A stretch of 64,000 bases of DNA from Odiellus spinosus (lineage: Eukaryota; Arthropoda; Arachnida; Opiliones; Phalangiidae), in assembly GCA_963920705.1 (NCBI GenBank), contig CAWUCO010000207.1, forward strand, positions 1,550,001-1,614,000. The letters are read 5' to 3'. Shown one piece after another: positions 1 through 12,753 of the stretch. Position 1 is the first letter of the stretch. Every line of letters starts with the position of its first letter. The notes beneath the pieces were generated by a model. The model was not told the origin of the DNA, searched no databases, and saw only the letters and a list, made by a program, of their open reading frames with translations. Made by a program: the position numbers and the translations under genes.

Positions 1-1397
1 ATGCACTTGGGAAATTTGCGGATCTGCACTTGGGAAATTTCCGGATCTGCACTTGTGAAATTTGCGGATCTGCACTTGGGAAATTTGTGGATCTGCACTT
101 GGGAAATTTGCGGATCTGCACTTGGGAAATTTGCGGATCTGCACTTTTGAAATTTGCGGATCTGCACTTTTGAAATTTGCGGATCTGCACTTGGGAAATT
201 TGCGGATCTGCACTTGGGAAGTTTGCGGATCTGCACTTGGGAAATTTTGCGGATCTGCACTTGGGAAATTTGGGGATCTGCACTTGGGAAATTTGCGGAT
301 CTGCACTTGGAAATTTGCGGATCTGCACTTGGGAAATTTGCGGATCTGCACTTGGGAAATTTGCGGATCTGCACTTGGGAAATTTGCGGATCTGCACTTT
401 TGAAATTTGCGGATCTGCAATTGGGAAATTTGCGGATCTGCACTTTTGAAATTTGCGGATCTGCACTTGGGAAATTTGCGGATCTGCACTTTTGAAATTT
501 GCGGATCTGCACTTTTGAAATTTGCGGTTCTGCATTTGGAAATTTTCGGATCTGCACTTTTGAAATTTGCGGATCTGCATTTGGGAAATTTTCGGATCTG
601 CACTTGGGAAATTTGCGGATCTCTACTTGGGAAATTTGCGGATCTGCACTTGGGAAATTTGCGGATCTGCAGTTGGGAAATTTGCGGATATGCACTTGGG
701 AAATTTGCAGATCTGCACTTGGGAAATTTGCGGTTCTGCAATTGGGAAATTTGCGGATCTGCACTTGGAAAATATGCGCATCTGCACTTGCAAAATTTGC
801 GGATCTGCAATTTTGAAATTTGCGGATCTGCTCTTGGGAAATTTGCGGATCTGCACTTTTGAAATTTGCGGATCTGCACTTTTGAAATTTGCGGTTCTGC
901 ATTTGGGAAATTTTCGGATCTGCACTTTTGAAATTTGCGGATCTGCATTTGGGAAATTTTCGGATCTGCACTTGGGAAATTTGCGGATCTCTACTTGGGA
1001 AATTTGCGGATCTGCACTTGGGAAATTTGCGGATCTGCAGTTGGGAAATTTGCGGATATGCACTTGGGAAATTTGCAGATCTGCACTTGGGAAATTTGCG
1101 GTTCTGCAATTGGGAAAATTGCGGATCTGCACTTGGAAAATATGCGCATCTGCACTTGCAAAATTTGCGGATCTGCACTTGGAAAATTTGCGGATCTGCA
1201 CTTGGGAAATTTGCGGATCTGCACTTGGGAAATTTGCGGATCTGCACTTGGGAAATTTGCGTATCTGCACTTGGAAAATTTGTGGATCTGCACTTTGGAA
1301 ATTTGTGGATCTGCACTTGGGAAAATTGTGGATCTGCACTTGGGAAATTTCTGGATCTGCACTTGGGAAATTTGTGGATCTGCACTTGGGAAATTTG
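1..1397. repeat. HOR copy 1, partial (2.16-kb period, type 1)
   Basis: Bases 1-1,397 match 2,162-3,558 at an offset of 2,161 bp (94 monomers less 1 bp). The missing base is explained by one 24-mer (AAATTTTGCGG near 244) and two 22-mers (CTTGGAAATTT near 308; CATTTGGAAATTTTCGG near 533), all three present in both copies. Copy 1 has private changes, for example GGGAAAATTGCGG at about 1,125. Homology stops at 1,398, where this copy has GCGG and copy 2 has GTGG followed by CACTAGGG. Confidence 0.85.
524..1178. repeat. Nested 16-mer (368 bp) duplication inside the HOR
   Basis: The run starting GCGGTTCTGCATTTGG at 524 recurs at 891. The offset is 367 bp here because the first copy holds a 22-mer, and 368 bp (16 monomers) further on. 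About 285 bp match before the first copy turns to GCAATTTTGAAA and the second to CACTTGGAAAA. The same 16-mer pair recurs inside other type 1 blocks: near 2,728/3,096, 4,797/5,165, 32,143/32,511, 33,983/34,351 and 36,514/36,882. It is therefore an older layer of organisation than the kilobase units. Confidence 0.8.
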
Positions 1398-2136
1398 CGG
1401 ATCTGCACTTGGAAAATTTGCAGATCTGCACTTGGAAAATTTGCGGATCTGCACTTGGGAAATTTGGGGATCTGCACTTGGGAAATTTGCGGATCTGCAC
1501 TTGGGAAATTTGCGGATCTGCACTTGGGAAATTTGTGGATCTGCACTTGGGAAATTTGCGGATCTGCACTTGGAAAATTTGCAGATCTGCACTTGGAAAA
1601 TTTGCGGATCTGCACTTGGGAAATTTGCGGATCTGCACTTGTAAAATTTGCGGATCTGCTCTTGTAAAATTTTCGGATCTGCACTTGGAAAATTTGCGGA
1701 TCTGCACTTGGGAAATTTGCGGATCTGCACTTGGGAAATTTGCGGATCTGCACTTGGGAAATATGCGTATCTGCAATTGGGAAATTTGCGGATCTGCACT
1801 TGGGAAATTTGCGGATCTGCAATTGGGAAATTTGCGGATCTGCACTTGGGAAATTTGCGGATCTGCACTTTTGAAATTTGCGGATCAGCACTTGGGAAAT
1901 TTGATGATATGCACTTGTTAAATTTGCGGATCTGCACTTTGGAAATTTGCGGATCTGCACTTTTGAAATTTGCGGTTCTGCACTTTAGAAATCTGCGGAT
2001 CTGCACTTGGGAAGTTTGCGGATCTGCACTTGGGAAATTTGGGGATCTGCACTTGGGAAATTTGCGGATCTGCACTTGGGAAATTTGCGTATCTGCACTT
2101 GGAAAATTTGCGTATCTGCACTTGGAAAATTTGCGG
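1398..2136. repeat. Type 1b segment (GATGATATG marker)
   Basis: This 740-bp stretch is not part of the copy 2/3 unit. It carries two GCAGATCTG monomers (about 1,408 and 1,580), a GCTCTTGTAAAATT monomer (about 1,660), TATGCGTATCTGCAATTGGG (about 1,764), GATGATATGCACTTGTTAA (about 1,903) and CTTTAGAAATCTGCGG (about 1,983). The same ordered markers recur near 7,316-7,605, 15,480-15,980, 22,815-23,310, 23,960-24,460 and 30,935-31,435, so this is a recurring module. Confidence 0.75.
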
Positions 2137-4205
2137 ATCTGCACTTGGGAAATTTGCGGATATGCACTTGGGAAATTTGCGGATCTGCACTTGGGAAATT
2201 TCCGGATCTGCACTTGTGAAATTTGCGGATCTGCACTTGGGAAATTTGTGGATCTGCACTTGGGAAATTTGCGGATCTGCACTTGGGAAATTTTCGGATC
2301 TGCACTTTTGAAATTTGCGGATCTGCACTTTTGAAATTTGCGGATCTGCACTTGGGAAATTTGCGGATCTGCACTTGGGAAGTTTGCGGATCTGCACTTG
2401 GGAAATTTTGCGGATCTGCACTTGGGAAATTTGGGGATCTGCACTTGGGAAATTTGCGGATCTGCACTTGGAAATTTGCGGATCTGCACTTGGGAAATTT
2501 GCGGATCTGCACTTGGGAAATTTGCGGATCTGCACTTGGGAAATTTGCGGATCTGCACTTTTGAAATTTGCGGATCTGCAATTGGGAAATTTGCGGATCT
2601 GCACTTTTGAAATTTGCGGATCTGCACTTGGGAAATTTGCGGATCTGCACTTTTGAAATTTGCGGATCTGCACTTTTGAAATTTGCGGTTCTGCATTTGG
2701 AAATTTTCGGATCTGCACTTTTGAAATTTGCGGATCTGCATTTGGGAAATTTTCGGATCTGCACTTGGGAAATTTGCGGATCTCTACTTGGGAAATTTGC
2801 GGATCTGCACTTGGGAAATTTGCGGATCTGCAGTTGGGAAATTTGCGGATATGCACTTGGGAAATTTGCAGATCTGCACTTGGGAAATTTGCGGTTCTGC
2901 AATTGGGAAATTTGCGGATCTGCACTTGGAAAATATGCGCATCTGCACTTGCAAAATTTGCGGATCTGCAATTTTGAAATTTGCGGATCTGCTCTTGGGA
3001 AATTTGCGGATCTGCACTTTTGAAATTTGCGGATCTGCACTTTTGAAATTTGCGGTTCTGCATTTGGGAAATTTTCGGATCTGCACTTTTGAAATTTGCG
3101 GATCTGCATTTGGGAAATTTTCGGATCTGCACTTGGGAAATTTGCGGATCTCTACTTGGGAAATTTGCGGATCTGCACTTGGGAAATTTGCGGATCTGCA
3201 GTTGGGAAATTTGCGGATATGCACTTGGGAAATTTGCAGATCTGCACTTGGGAAATTTGCGGTTCTGCAATTGGGAAATTTGCGGATCTGCACTTGGAAA
3301 ATATGCGCATCTGCACTTGCAAAATTTGCGGATCTGCACTTGGAAAATTTGCGGATCTGCACTTGGGAAATTTGCGGATCTGCACTTGGGAAATTTGCGG
3401 ATCTGCACTTGGGAAATTTGCGTATCTGCACTTGGAAAATTTGTGGATCTGCACTTTGGAAATTTGTGGATCTGCACTTGGGAAAATTGTGGATCTGCAC
3501 TTGGGAAATTTCTGGATCTGCACTTGGGAAATTTGTGGATCTGCACTTGGGAAATTTGTGGATCTGCACTAGGGAAATTTGTGGATCTGCACTTTTGAAA
3601 TTTGCGGATCTGTACTTGGGAAATTTGCGGATCTGCACTTGGGAAATTTGTGGATCTGCACTTGGGAAATTTGCGGATCTGTACATGGGAAATTTGCGGA
3701 TCTGCACTTGGGAAATTTGTGGATCTGCACTTGGGAAATTTGTGGATCTGCACTTGGGAAATTTGTGGACCTGCACTTGGGAAATTGGCGGATCTACACT
3801 TGGGAAATTTGAGGATCTGCACTTGGGAAATTTGTGGATCTTCACTTGGGAAGTTTGTGGATCTGCACTTGGGAAATAACTGGATCTGCACCAGGGAAAT
3901 TTCTGGATCTGAACTTGGGAAATTTGTGGATCTGCACTTGGGAAATTTGGGGATCTGCACTTGGGAAATTTGCGGAGCTGTACTTGGGAAATTTGCGGAT
4001 GTGCATTTGGGAAATTTGCGGATCTGCACTTGGGAAATTTGCGGATCTTCACTTGGGAAATTTGTGGATCTGCACTTGGGAAATTTGCGGATCTGCACTT
4101 GGGAAATTTGCGGATCTGCACTTGGGAAATTTGCGGATCTGCACTTGGGAAATTTGCGGATCTGCACTTGAGAAATTTTCGGATCTGCACTTGGGAAATT
4201 TGCGA
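2137..4205. repeat. HOR copy 2 (2,069 bp)
   Basis: This copy matches copy 3 at an offset of 2,069 bp (90 monomers less 1 bp, again from one 24-mer and two 22-mers). It is composite: type 1 from 2,137 to about 3,460, with two nested 16-mers, then type 2 with CACTAGGG, GTACATGGG, GGCGGATCTACAC and GGGAAATAACTGG (3,871). Private differences from copy 3 include TTTTCGG at about 2,293, GTGCATTTGGG at about 4,003 and GCGG at about 2,923, where copy 3 has GTGG. Confidence 0.9.
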
Positions 4206-6299
4206 ATCTGCACTTGGGAAATTTGCGGATATGCACTTGGGAAATTTGCGGATCTGCACTTGGGAAATTTCCGGATCTGCACTTGTGAAATTTGCGGATC
4301 TGCACTTGGGAAATTTGTGGATCTGCACTTGGGAAATTTGCGGATCTGCACTTGGGAAATTTGCGGATCTGCACTTTTGAAATTTGCGGATCTGCACTTT
4401 TGAAATTTGCGGATCTGCACTTGGGAAATTTGCGGATCTGCACTTGGGAAGTTTGCGGATCTGCACTTGGGAAATTTTGCGGATCTGCACTTGGGAAATT
4501 TGGGGATCTGCACTTGGGAAATTTGCGGATCTGCACTTGGAAATTTGCGGATCTGCACTTGGGAAATTTGCGGATCTGCACTTGGGAAATTTGCGGATCT
4601 GCACTTGGGAAATTTGCGGATCTGCACTTTTGAAATTTGCGGATCTGCAATTGGGAAATTTGCGGATCTGCACTTTTGAAATTTGCGGATCTGCACTTGG
4701 GAAATTTGCGGATCTGCACTTTTGAAATTTGCGGATCTGCACTTTTGAAATTTGCGGTTCTGCATTTGGAAATTTTCGGATCTGCACTTTTGAAATTTGC
4801 GGATCTGCATTTGGGAAATTTTCGGATCTGCACTTGGGAAATTTGCGGATCTCTACTTGGGAAATTTGCGGATCTGCACTTGGGAAATTTGCGGATCTGC
4901 AGTTGGGAAATTTGCGGATATGCACTTGGGAAATTTGCAGATCTGCACTTGGGAAATTTGCGGTTCTGCAATTGGGAAATTTGTGGATCTGCACTTGGAA
5001 AATATGCGCATCTGCACTTGCAAAATTTGCGGATCTGCAATTTTGAAATTTGCGGATCTGCTCTTGGGAAATTTGCGGATCTGCACTTTTGAAATTTGCG
5101 GATCTGCACTTTTGAAATTTGCGGTTCTGCATTTGGGAAATTTTCGGATCTGCACTTTTGAAATTTGCGGATCTGCATTTGGGAAATTTTCGGATCTGCA
5201 CTTGGGAAATTTGCGGATCTCTACTTGGGAAATTTGCGGATCTGCACTTGGGAAATTTGCGGATCTGCAGTTGGGAAATTTGCGGATATGCACTTGGGAA
5301 ATTTGCAGATCTGCACTTGGGAAATTTGCGGTTCTGCAATTGGGAAATTTGCGGATCTGCACTTGGAAAATATGCGCATCTGCACTTGCAAAATTTGCGG
5401 ATCTGCACTTGGAAAATTTGCGGATCTGCACTTGGGAAATTTGCGGATCTGCACTTGGGAAATTTGCGGATCTGCACTTGGGAAATTTGCGTATCTGCAC
5501 TTGGAAAATTTGTGGATCTGCACTTTGGAAATTTGTGGATCTGCACTTGGGAAAATTGTGGATCTGCACTTGGGAAATTTCTGGATCTGCACTTGGGAAA
5601 TTTGTGGATCTGCACTTGGGAAATTTGTGGATCTGCACTAGGGAAATTTGTGGATCTGCACTTTTGAAATTTGCGGATCTGTACTTGGGAAATTTGCGGA
5701 TCTGCACTTGGGAAATTTGTGGATCTGCACTTGGGAAATTTGCGGATCTGTACATGGGAAATTTGCGGATCTGCACTTGGGAAATTTGTGGATCTGCACT
5801 TGGGAAATTTGTGGATCTGCACTTGGGAAATTTGTGGACCTGCACTTGGGAAATTGGCGGATCTACACTTGGGAAATTTGAGGATCTGCACTTGGGAAAT
5901 TTGTGGATCTTCACTTGGGAAGTTTGTGGATCTGCACTTGGGAAATAACTGGATCTGCACCAGGGAAATTTCTGGATCTGAACTTGGGAAATTTGTGGAT
6001 CTGCACTTGGGAAATTTGGGGATCTGCACTTGGGAAATTTGCGGAGCTGTACTTGGGAAATTTGCGGATGTGCACTTGGGAAATTTGCGGATCTGCACTT
6101 GGGAAATTTGCGGATCTTCACTTGGGAAATTTGTGGATCTGCACTTGGGAAATTTGCGGATCTGCACTTGGGAAATTTGCGGATCTGCACTTGGGAAATT
6201 TGCGGATCTGCACTTGGGAAATTTGCGGATCTGCACTTGAGAAATTTTCGGATCTGCACTTGGGAAATTTGCGAATCTGCACTTGGGAAATTTGCGGAT
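4206..6299. repeat. HOR copy 3 (2,069 bp)
   Basis: This is the direct tandem copy of 2,137-4,205, with homology running on to 6,299. By eye the copies differ at only a handful of sites over 2 kb. At about 4,983 this copy has GTGG where copy 2 has GCGG, a C-to-T change at the monomer's only CpG. At about 6,073 it has GTGCACTTGGG where copy 2 has GTGCATTTGGG. The array then switches to a different module rather than a fourth copy. Confidence 0.9.
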
Positions 6300-6985
6300 C
6301 TGCACTTGGGAAATTTGCGGATCTACACTTGGGAAAATTGCGGATCTGCACTTGGGAAATTTGCGGATCTGCACTTGGGAAATTTCTGGATCTGCGCTAG
6401 GGAAATTTCTGGATCTGCACTTGGAAAATTTGTGGATCTGCACTTTGGAAATTTGTGGATCTGCACTTGGGAAAATTGTGGATCTGCACTTGGGAAGTTT
6501 GTGGATCTGCACTTGGGAAATAACTGGATCTGCACCAGGGAAATTTCTGGATCTGCACTTGGGAAATTTGGGGATCTGCACTTGGGAAATTGGTGGATCT
6601 ACACTTGGGAAATTGGAGGATCTGCACTTGGGAAATTTGTGGATCTGCACTTGGGAAGTTTGTGGATCTGCACTTGGGAAATAACTGGATCTGCACCTGG
6701 GAAATTTCTGGATCTGCACTTGGGAAATTTGTGGATCTGCACTTGGGAAATTTGCGGATCTGCACTTGGGAAATTGGCGGATCTACACTTGGGAAATTTG
6801 AGGATCTGCACTTGGGAAGTTTGTGGATCTGCACTTGGAAAATAACTGGATCTGAACCAGGGAAATTTCTGGATCTGCACTTGGGAAATTTGGGGATCTG
6901 CTCTTGGGAAATTTGCGGAGCTGTACTTAGGAAATTTGCGGATCTGCACTTGGGAAATTTGCGGATCTTCACTCATGAAATTTGT
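5900..6985. repeat. Type 2 module with ACTCATGAAA end marker, copy 1 of 8
   Basis: This 1,085-bp module begins with GATCTTCACTTGGGAAG followed by the GGGAAATAACTGG monomer. It passes through GATCTGCGCTAGGG, a second and third TAAC monomer and GAACCAGGG, and ends with the rare monomer GATCTTCACTCATGAAA. The end marker occurs eight times in the window, always at the end of this module. Here the CACCAGGG after one TAAC monomer is CACCTGGG (about 6,694). The larger stretch of about 5,885-7,290 matches about 9,381-10,786 at an offset of 3,496 bp (152 monomers). Confidence 0.82.
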
Positions 6986-8202
6986 GGATCTGCACTTGGG
7001 AAATTTCTGGATCTGCACTAGGGAAATTTGTGGATCTGCCCTTGGGAAATTTGCGGAACTGCACTTGGGAAATTTGCGGATCTGCACTTGGGAAATTTGC
7101 GGATCTACACTTTGGAAATTTGCGGATCTGCACTTTTGAAATTTGCGGATCTGCACTTTAGAAATTTGCGGATCTGCACTTGTGAAGTTTGCGGATCTGC
7201 ACTTGGGAAATTTGGGGATCTGCACTTGGGAAATTTGCGGATCTGCACTTGGGAAATTTGCGGATCTGCACTTGGGAAATTTGTGGATCTGCACTTGGAA
7301 AATTTGCGGATCTGCTCTTGTAAAATTTGCGGATCTGCACTTGGGAAATTTGCGGATCTGCACTTGGGAAATATGCGTATCTGCAATTGGGAAATTTGCG
7401 GATCTGCACTTGGGAAATTTGCGGATCTGCAATTGGGAAATTTGCGGATCTGCACTTGGGAAATTTGCGGATCTGCACTTTTGAAATTTGCGGATCTGCA
7501 CTTGGGAAATTTGATGATATGCACTTGTTAAATTTGCGGATCTGCACTTTGGAAATTTGCGGATCTGCACTTTTGAAATTTGCGGTTCTGCACTTTAGAA
7601 ATCTGCGGATCTGCACTTGGGAAATTTGCGGATCTGCACTTGGGAAATTTGCGGATCTGCACTTGAGAAATTTGCGGATCTGCACTTGGGAAATTTGCGG
7701 ATCTGCACTTGGGAAATTTGCGGATCTGCACTTGGGAAATTTGCGGATCTGCACTTGGGAAATTTGCGGATCTGCACTTGGGAAATTTGCGGATCTGCAC
7801 TTGAGAAATTTGCGGTTCTGCACTTGGGAAATTTGCGGATCTGCACTTGGGAAATTTGCGGATCTGCACTTGGGAAATTTGCGGATCTGCACTTGAGAAA
7901 TTTGCGGATCTGCACTTGGGAAATTTGCGGATCTGCACTTGGGAAATTTGCGGATCTACACTTGGGAAAATTGCGGATCTGCACTTGGGAAATTTGCGGA
8001 TCTGCACTTGGGAAATTTCTGGATCTGCACTAGGGAAATTTCTGGATCTGCACTTGGAAAATTTGTGGATCTGCACTTTGGAAATTTGTGGATCTGCACT
8101 TGGGAAAATTGTGGATCTGCACTTGGGAAATTTCTGGATCTGCACTTGGGAAATTTGTGGATCTGCACTTGGGAAATTTGTGGATCTGCACTAGGGAAAT
8201 TT
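6986..8202. repeat. Mixed segment: type 1 interlude, then near-consensus, then CTGG/GTGG
   Basis: From 6,986 the monomers include GATCTGCCCTTGGG and GGAACTGCAC. From about 7,130 to 7,620 come the type 1b markers, including GATGATATG at about 7,512. From about 7,620 to 7,960 they are almost pure consensus broken by CTTGAGAAATTTGCGG. From about 8,010 they are CTGG and GTGG monomers with CACTAGGG. No unique sequence and no length variant was seen. Confidence 0.7.
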
Positions 8203-9864
8203 GTGGATCTGCACTTTTGAAATTTGCGGATCTGTACTTGGGAAATTTGAGGATCTGCACTTGGGAAATTTGTGGATCTGCACTTGGGAAATTTGCGGAT
8301 CTGTACATGGGAAATTTGCGGATCTGCACATGGGAAATTTGTGGATCTGCACTTGGGAAATTTGTGGATCTGCACTTGGGAAAATTGAGGATCTGCACTT
8401 GGGAAATTTCTGGATCTGCACCTGGGAAATTTGTGGATCTGCACTTGGGAAATTTCTGGATCTGCAATTTGTAAATTTGTGGATCTGCACTTGGGAAATT
8501 TGTGGATCTGCACTTGGGAAATTGGCGGATCTGCACTTGGGAAATTTGAGGATCTGCACTTGGGAAATTTGTGGATCTGCACTTGGGAAGTTTGTGGATC
8601 TGCACTTGGGAAATAACTGGATCTGCACCAGGGAAATTTCTGGATCTGAACTTGGGAAATTTGTGGATCTGCACTTGGGAAATTTGGGGATCTGCACTTG
8701 GGAAATTTGCGGAGCTGTACTTGGGAAATTTGCGGATCTGCACTTGGGAAATTTGCGGATCTGCACTTGGGAAATTTGCGGATCTTCACTTGGGAAATTT
8801 GTGGATCTGCACTTGGGAAATTTGCGGATCTGCACTTGGGAAATTTGCGGATCTGCACTTGGGAAATTTGCGGATCTGCACTTGGGAAATTTGCGGATCT
8901 GCACTTGAGAAATTTTCGGATCTGCACTTGGGAAATTTGCGAATCTGCACTTGGGAAATTTGCGGATCTGCACTTGGGAAATTTGCGGATCTACACTTGG
9001 GAAAATTGCGGATCTGCACTTGGGAAATTTGCGGATCTGCACTTTTGAAATTTGCGGATCTGTACTTGGGAAATTTGAGGATCTGCACTTGGGAAATTTG
9101 TGGATCTGCACTTGGGAAATTTGCGGATCTGTACATGGGAAATTTGCGGATCTGCACTTGGGAAATTTGTGGATCTGCACTTGGAAAATTTGTGGATCTG
9201 CACTTGGGAAAATTGAGGATCTGCACTTGGGAAATTTCTGGATCTGCACCTGGGAAATTTGTGGATCTGCACTTGGGAAATTTCTGGATCTGCAATTTGT
9301 AAATTTGTGGATCTGAACTTGGGAAATTGGTGGATCTGCACTTGGGAAATTGGCGGATCTGCACTTGGGAAATTTGAGGATCTGCACTTGGGAAATTTGT
9401 GGATCTGCACTTGGGAAGTTTGTGGATCTGCACTTGGGAAATAACTGGATCTGCACCAGGGAAATTTCTGGATCTGAACTTGGGAAATTTGTGGATCTGC
9501 ACTTGGGAAATTTGGGGATCTGCACTTGGGAAATTTGCGGAGCTGTACTTGGGAAATTTGCGGATCTGCACTTGGGAAATTTGCGGATCTGCACTTGGGA
9601 AATTTGCGGATCTTCACTTGGGAAATTTGTGGATCTGCACTTGGGAAATTTGCGGATCTGCACTTGGGAAATTTGCGGATCTGCACTTGGGAAATTTGCG
9701 GATCTGCACTTGGGAAATTTGCGGATCTGCACTTGAGAAATTTTCGGATCTGCACTTGGGAAATTTGCGAATCTGCACTTGGGAAATTTGCGGATCTGCA
9801 CTTGGGAAATTTGCGGATCTACACTTGGGAAAATTGCGGATCTGCACTTGGGAAATTTGCGGAT
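8203..9864. repeat. 828-bp (36-mer) tandem duplication
   Basis: Bases about 8,203-9,030 are repeated at about 9,031-9,864. The start is fixed by GCACTTTTGA at 8,211 and 9,039, exactly 828 apart. The end is where copy 1 reads CTTTTGAAA (about 9,040) and copy 2 reads GGGAAATTTCTGG. Both carry TAAC monomers (about 8,612 and 9,443). Private changes include GCACATGGG at about 8,327, CTTGGAAAA at about 9,180 and GAACTTGGGAAATTGGTGG at about 9,315. Confidence 0.85.
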
Positions 9865-10481
9865 CTGCACTTGGGAAATTTCTGGATCTGCGCTAGGGAA
9901 ATTTCTGGATCTGCACTTGGAAAATTTGTGGATCTGCACTTTGGAAATTTGTGGATCTGCACTTGGGAAAATTGTGGATCTGCACTTGGGAAGTTTGTGG
10001 ATCTGCACTTGGGAAATAACTGGATCTGCACCAGGGAAATTTCTGGATCTGCACTTGGGAAATTTGGGGATCTGCACTTGGGAAATTGGCGGATCTACAC
10101 TTGGGAAATTGGAGGATCTGCACTTGGGAAATTTGTGGATCTGCATTTGGGAAGTTTGTGGATCTGCACTTGGGAAATAACTGGATCTGCACCAGGGAAA
10201 TTTCTGGATCTGCACTTGGGAAATTTGTGGATCTGCACTTGGGAAATTTGCGGATCTGCACTTGGGAAATTGGCGGATCTACACTTGGGAAATTTGAGGA
10301 TCTGCACTTGGGAAGTTTGTGGATCTGCACTTGGAAAATAACTGGATCTGAACCAGGGAAATTTCTGGATCTGCACTTGGGAAATTTGGGGATCTGCACT
10401 TGGGAAATTTGCGGAGCTGTACTTAGGAAATTTGCGGATCTGCACTTGGGAAATTTGCGGATCTTCACTCATGAAATTTGT
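9396..10481. repeat. Type 2 ACTCATGAAA module, copy 2 of 8
   Basis: Same order of variants and same 1,085-bp length as the copy at 5,900, displaced by 3,496 bp. Its 5' part overlaps the second 828-bp repeat, so the 36-mer duplication happened next to or within a module copy. A private CATTTGGGAAG is at about 10,144. Confidence 0.82.
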
Positions 10482-12657
10482 GGATCTGCACTTGGGAAAT
10501 TTCTGGATCTGCACTAGGGAAATTTGTGGATCTGCCCTTGGGAAATTTGCGGAACTGCACTTGGGAAATTTGCGGATCTGCACTTGGGAAATTTGCGGAT
10601 CTGCACTTTGGAAATTTGCGGATCTGCACTTTTGAAATTTGCGGATCTGCACTTTAGAAATTTGCGGATCTGCACTTGTGAAGTTTGCGGATCTGCACTT
10701 GGGAAATTTGGGGATCTGCACTTGGGAAATTTGCGGATCTGCACTTGGGAAATTTGCGGATCTGCACTTGGGAAATTTGTGGATCTGCACTTGGGAAATT
10801 TGCGGATCTGCACTTGGGAAATTTGCGGATCTGCACTTGGGAAATTTGCGTATCTGCACTTGGGAAATTTGCGGATCTGCACTTGGGAAATTTGCGGATC
10901 TGCAATTGGGAAATTTGCGGATCTGCACTTGGGAAATTTGCGGATCTGCACTTTTGAAATTTGCGGATCAGCACTTTTGAAATTTGCGGATCTGCAATTG
11001 GGAAATTAGCGGATCTGCACTTGGGAAATTTGCGGATCTGCACTTGGGAAATTTGCGTATCTGCACTTGGAAAATTTGCGGATCTGCACTTGGGAAATTT
11101 GCGGATATGCACTTGGGAAATTTGCGGATCTGCACTTGGGAAATTTGATGATATGCACTTGTTAAATTTGCGGATCTGCACTTTGGAAATTTGTGGATCT
11201 GCACTTGGGAAATTTCTGGATCTGCACTTGGGAAATTTGTGGATCTGCACTTGGGAAATTTGTGGATCTGCACTAGGGAAATTTGTGGATCTGCACTTTT
11301 GAAATTTGCGGATCTGTACTTGGGAAATTTGAGGATCTGCACTTGGGAAATTTGTGGATCTGCACTTGGGAAATTTGCGGATCTGTACATGGGAAATTTG
11401 CGGATCTGCACTTGGGAAATTTGTGGATCTGCACTTGGGAAATTTGTGGATCTGCACTTGGGAAAATTGAGGATCTGCACTTGGGAAATTTCTGGATCTG
11501 CACCTGGGAAATTTGTGGATCTGCACTTGGGAAATTTCTGGATCTGCAATTTGTAAATTTGTGGATCTGCACTTGGGAAATTTGTGGATCTGCACTTGGG
11601 AAATTTGTGGATCTGCACTTGGGAAATTTGCGGATCTGCACTTGGGAAATTGGCGGATCTACACTTGGGAAATTTGAGGATCTGCACTTGGGAAATTTGT
11701 GGATCTGTACTTGTAAAGTTTGTGGATCTGCACTTGGGAAATAACTGGATCTGCACCAGGGAAATTTCTGGATCTGCACTTGGGAAATTTGTGGATCTGC
11801 ACTTGGGAAATTTGGGGATCTGCACTTGGGAAATTTGCGGAACTGTACTTGGGAAATTTGCGGATCTGCACTTGGGAAATTTGCGGATCTGCACTTGGGA
11901 AATTTGCGGATCTGCACTTGGGAAATTTGCGGATCTGCACTTGGGAAATTTGCGGATCTGCACTTGGGAAATTAGCGGATCTTCACATGGGAAATTTGCG
12001 GATCTGCACTTGGGAAATTTGCGGATCTGCACTTGGGAAATTTGTGGATCTGCACTTGGGAAATTTGCGGATCTGCACTTGTTAAATTTGCGGATCTGCA
12101 CTTGGGAAATTTGCGGATCTGCACTTGGGAAATTTGCGGATCTGCACTTGAGAAATTTTCGGATCTGCACTTGGGAAATTTGCGATTCTGCACTTGGGAA
12201 ATTTGCGGATCTGCACTTGGGAAATTTGCGGATCTGCACTTGAGAAATTTGCGGATCTGCACTTGGGAAATTTGCGGATCTGCACTTGGGAAATTTGCGG
12301 ATCTACACTTGGGAAAATTGCGGATCTGCACTTGGGAAATTTCTGGATCTGCACTAGGGAAATTTCTGGATCTGCACTTGGAAAATTTGTGGATCTGCAC
12401 TTTGGAAATTTGTGGATCTGCACTTGGGAAAATTGTGGATCTGCACTTGGGAAATTTCTGGATCTGCACTTGGGAAATTTTTGGATCTGCACTTGGGAAA
12501 TTTGTGGATCTGCACTAGGGAAATTTGTGGATCTGCACTTTTGAAATTTGCGGATCTGTACTTGGGAAATTTTCGGATCTGCACTTGGGAAATTTGTGGA
12601 TCTGCACTTGGGAAATTTGCGGATCTGTACATGGGAAATTTGCGGATCTGCACTTGG
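10482..12657. repeat. Type 1 interlude followed by type 2 segment
   Basis: From 10,482 to about 11,190 the variants are type 1b: GATCTGCCC, CTTTAGAAA, GATCAGCAC, and GATGATATG at about 11,147. From about 11,283 the order of variants matches the stretch from about 8,201 at an offset of 3,082 bp (134 monomers), including GTACATGGG, CACCTGGG, CAATTTGTAAATTTG and a TAAC monomer at about 11,743. The last 600 bp resemble 7,620-8,200. Confidence 0.7.
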
Positions 12658-12753
12658 GAAATTTGTGGATCTGCACTTGGGAAATTTGTGGATCTGCACT
12701 TGGGAAATTGGCGGATCTACACTTGGGAAATTTGAGGATCTGCACTTGGGAAA

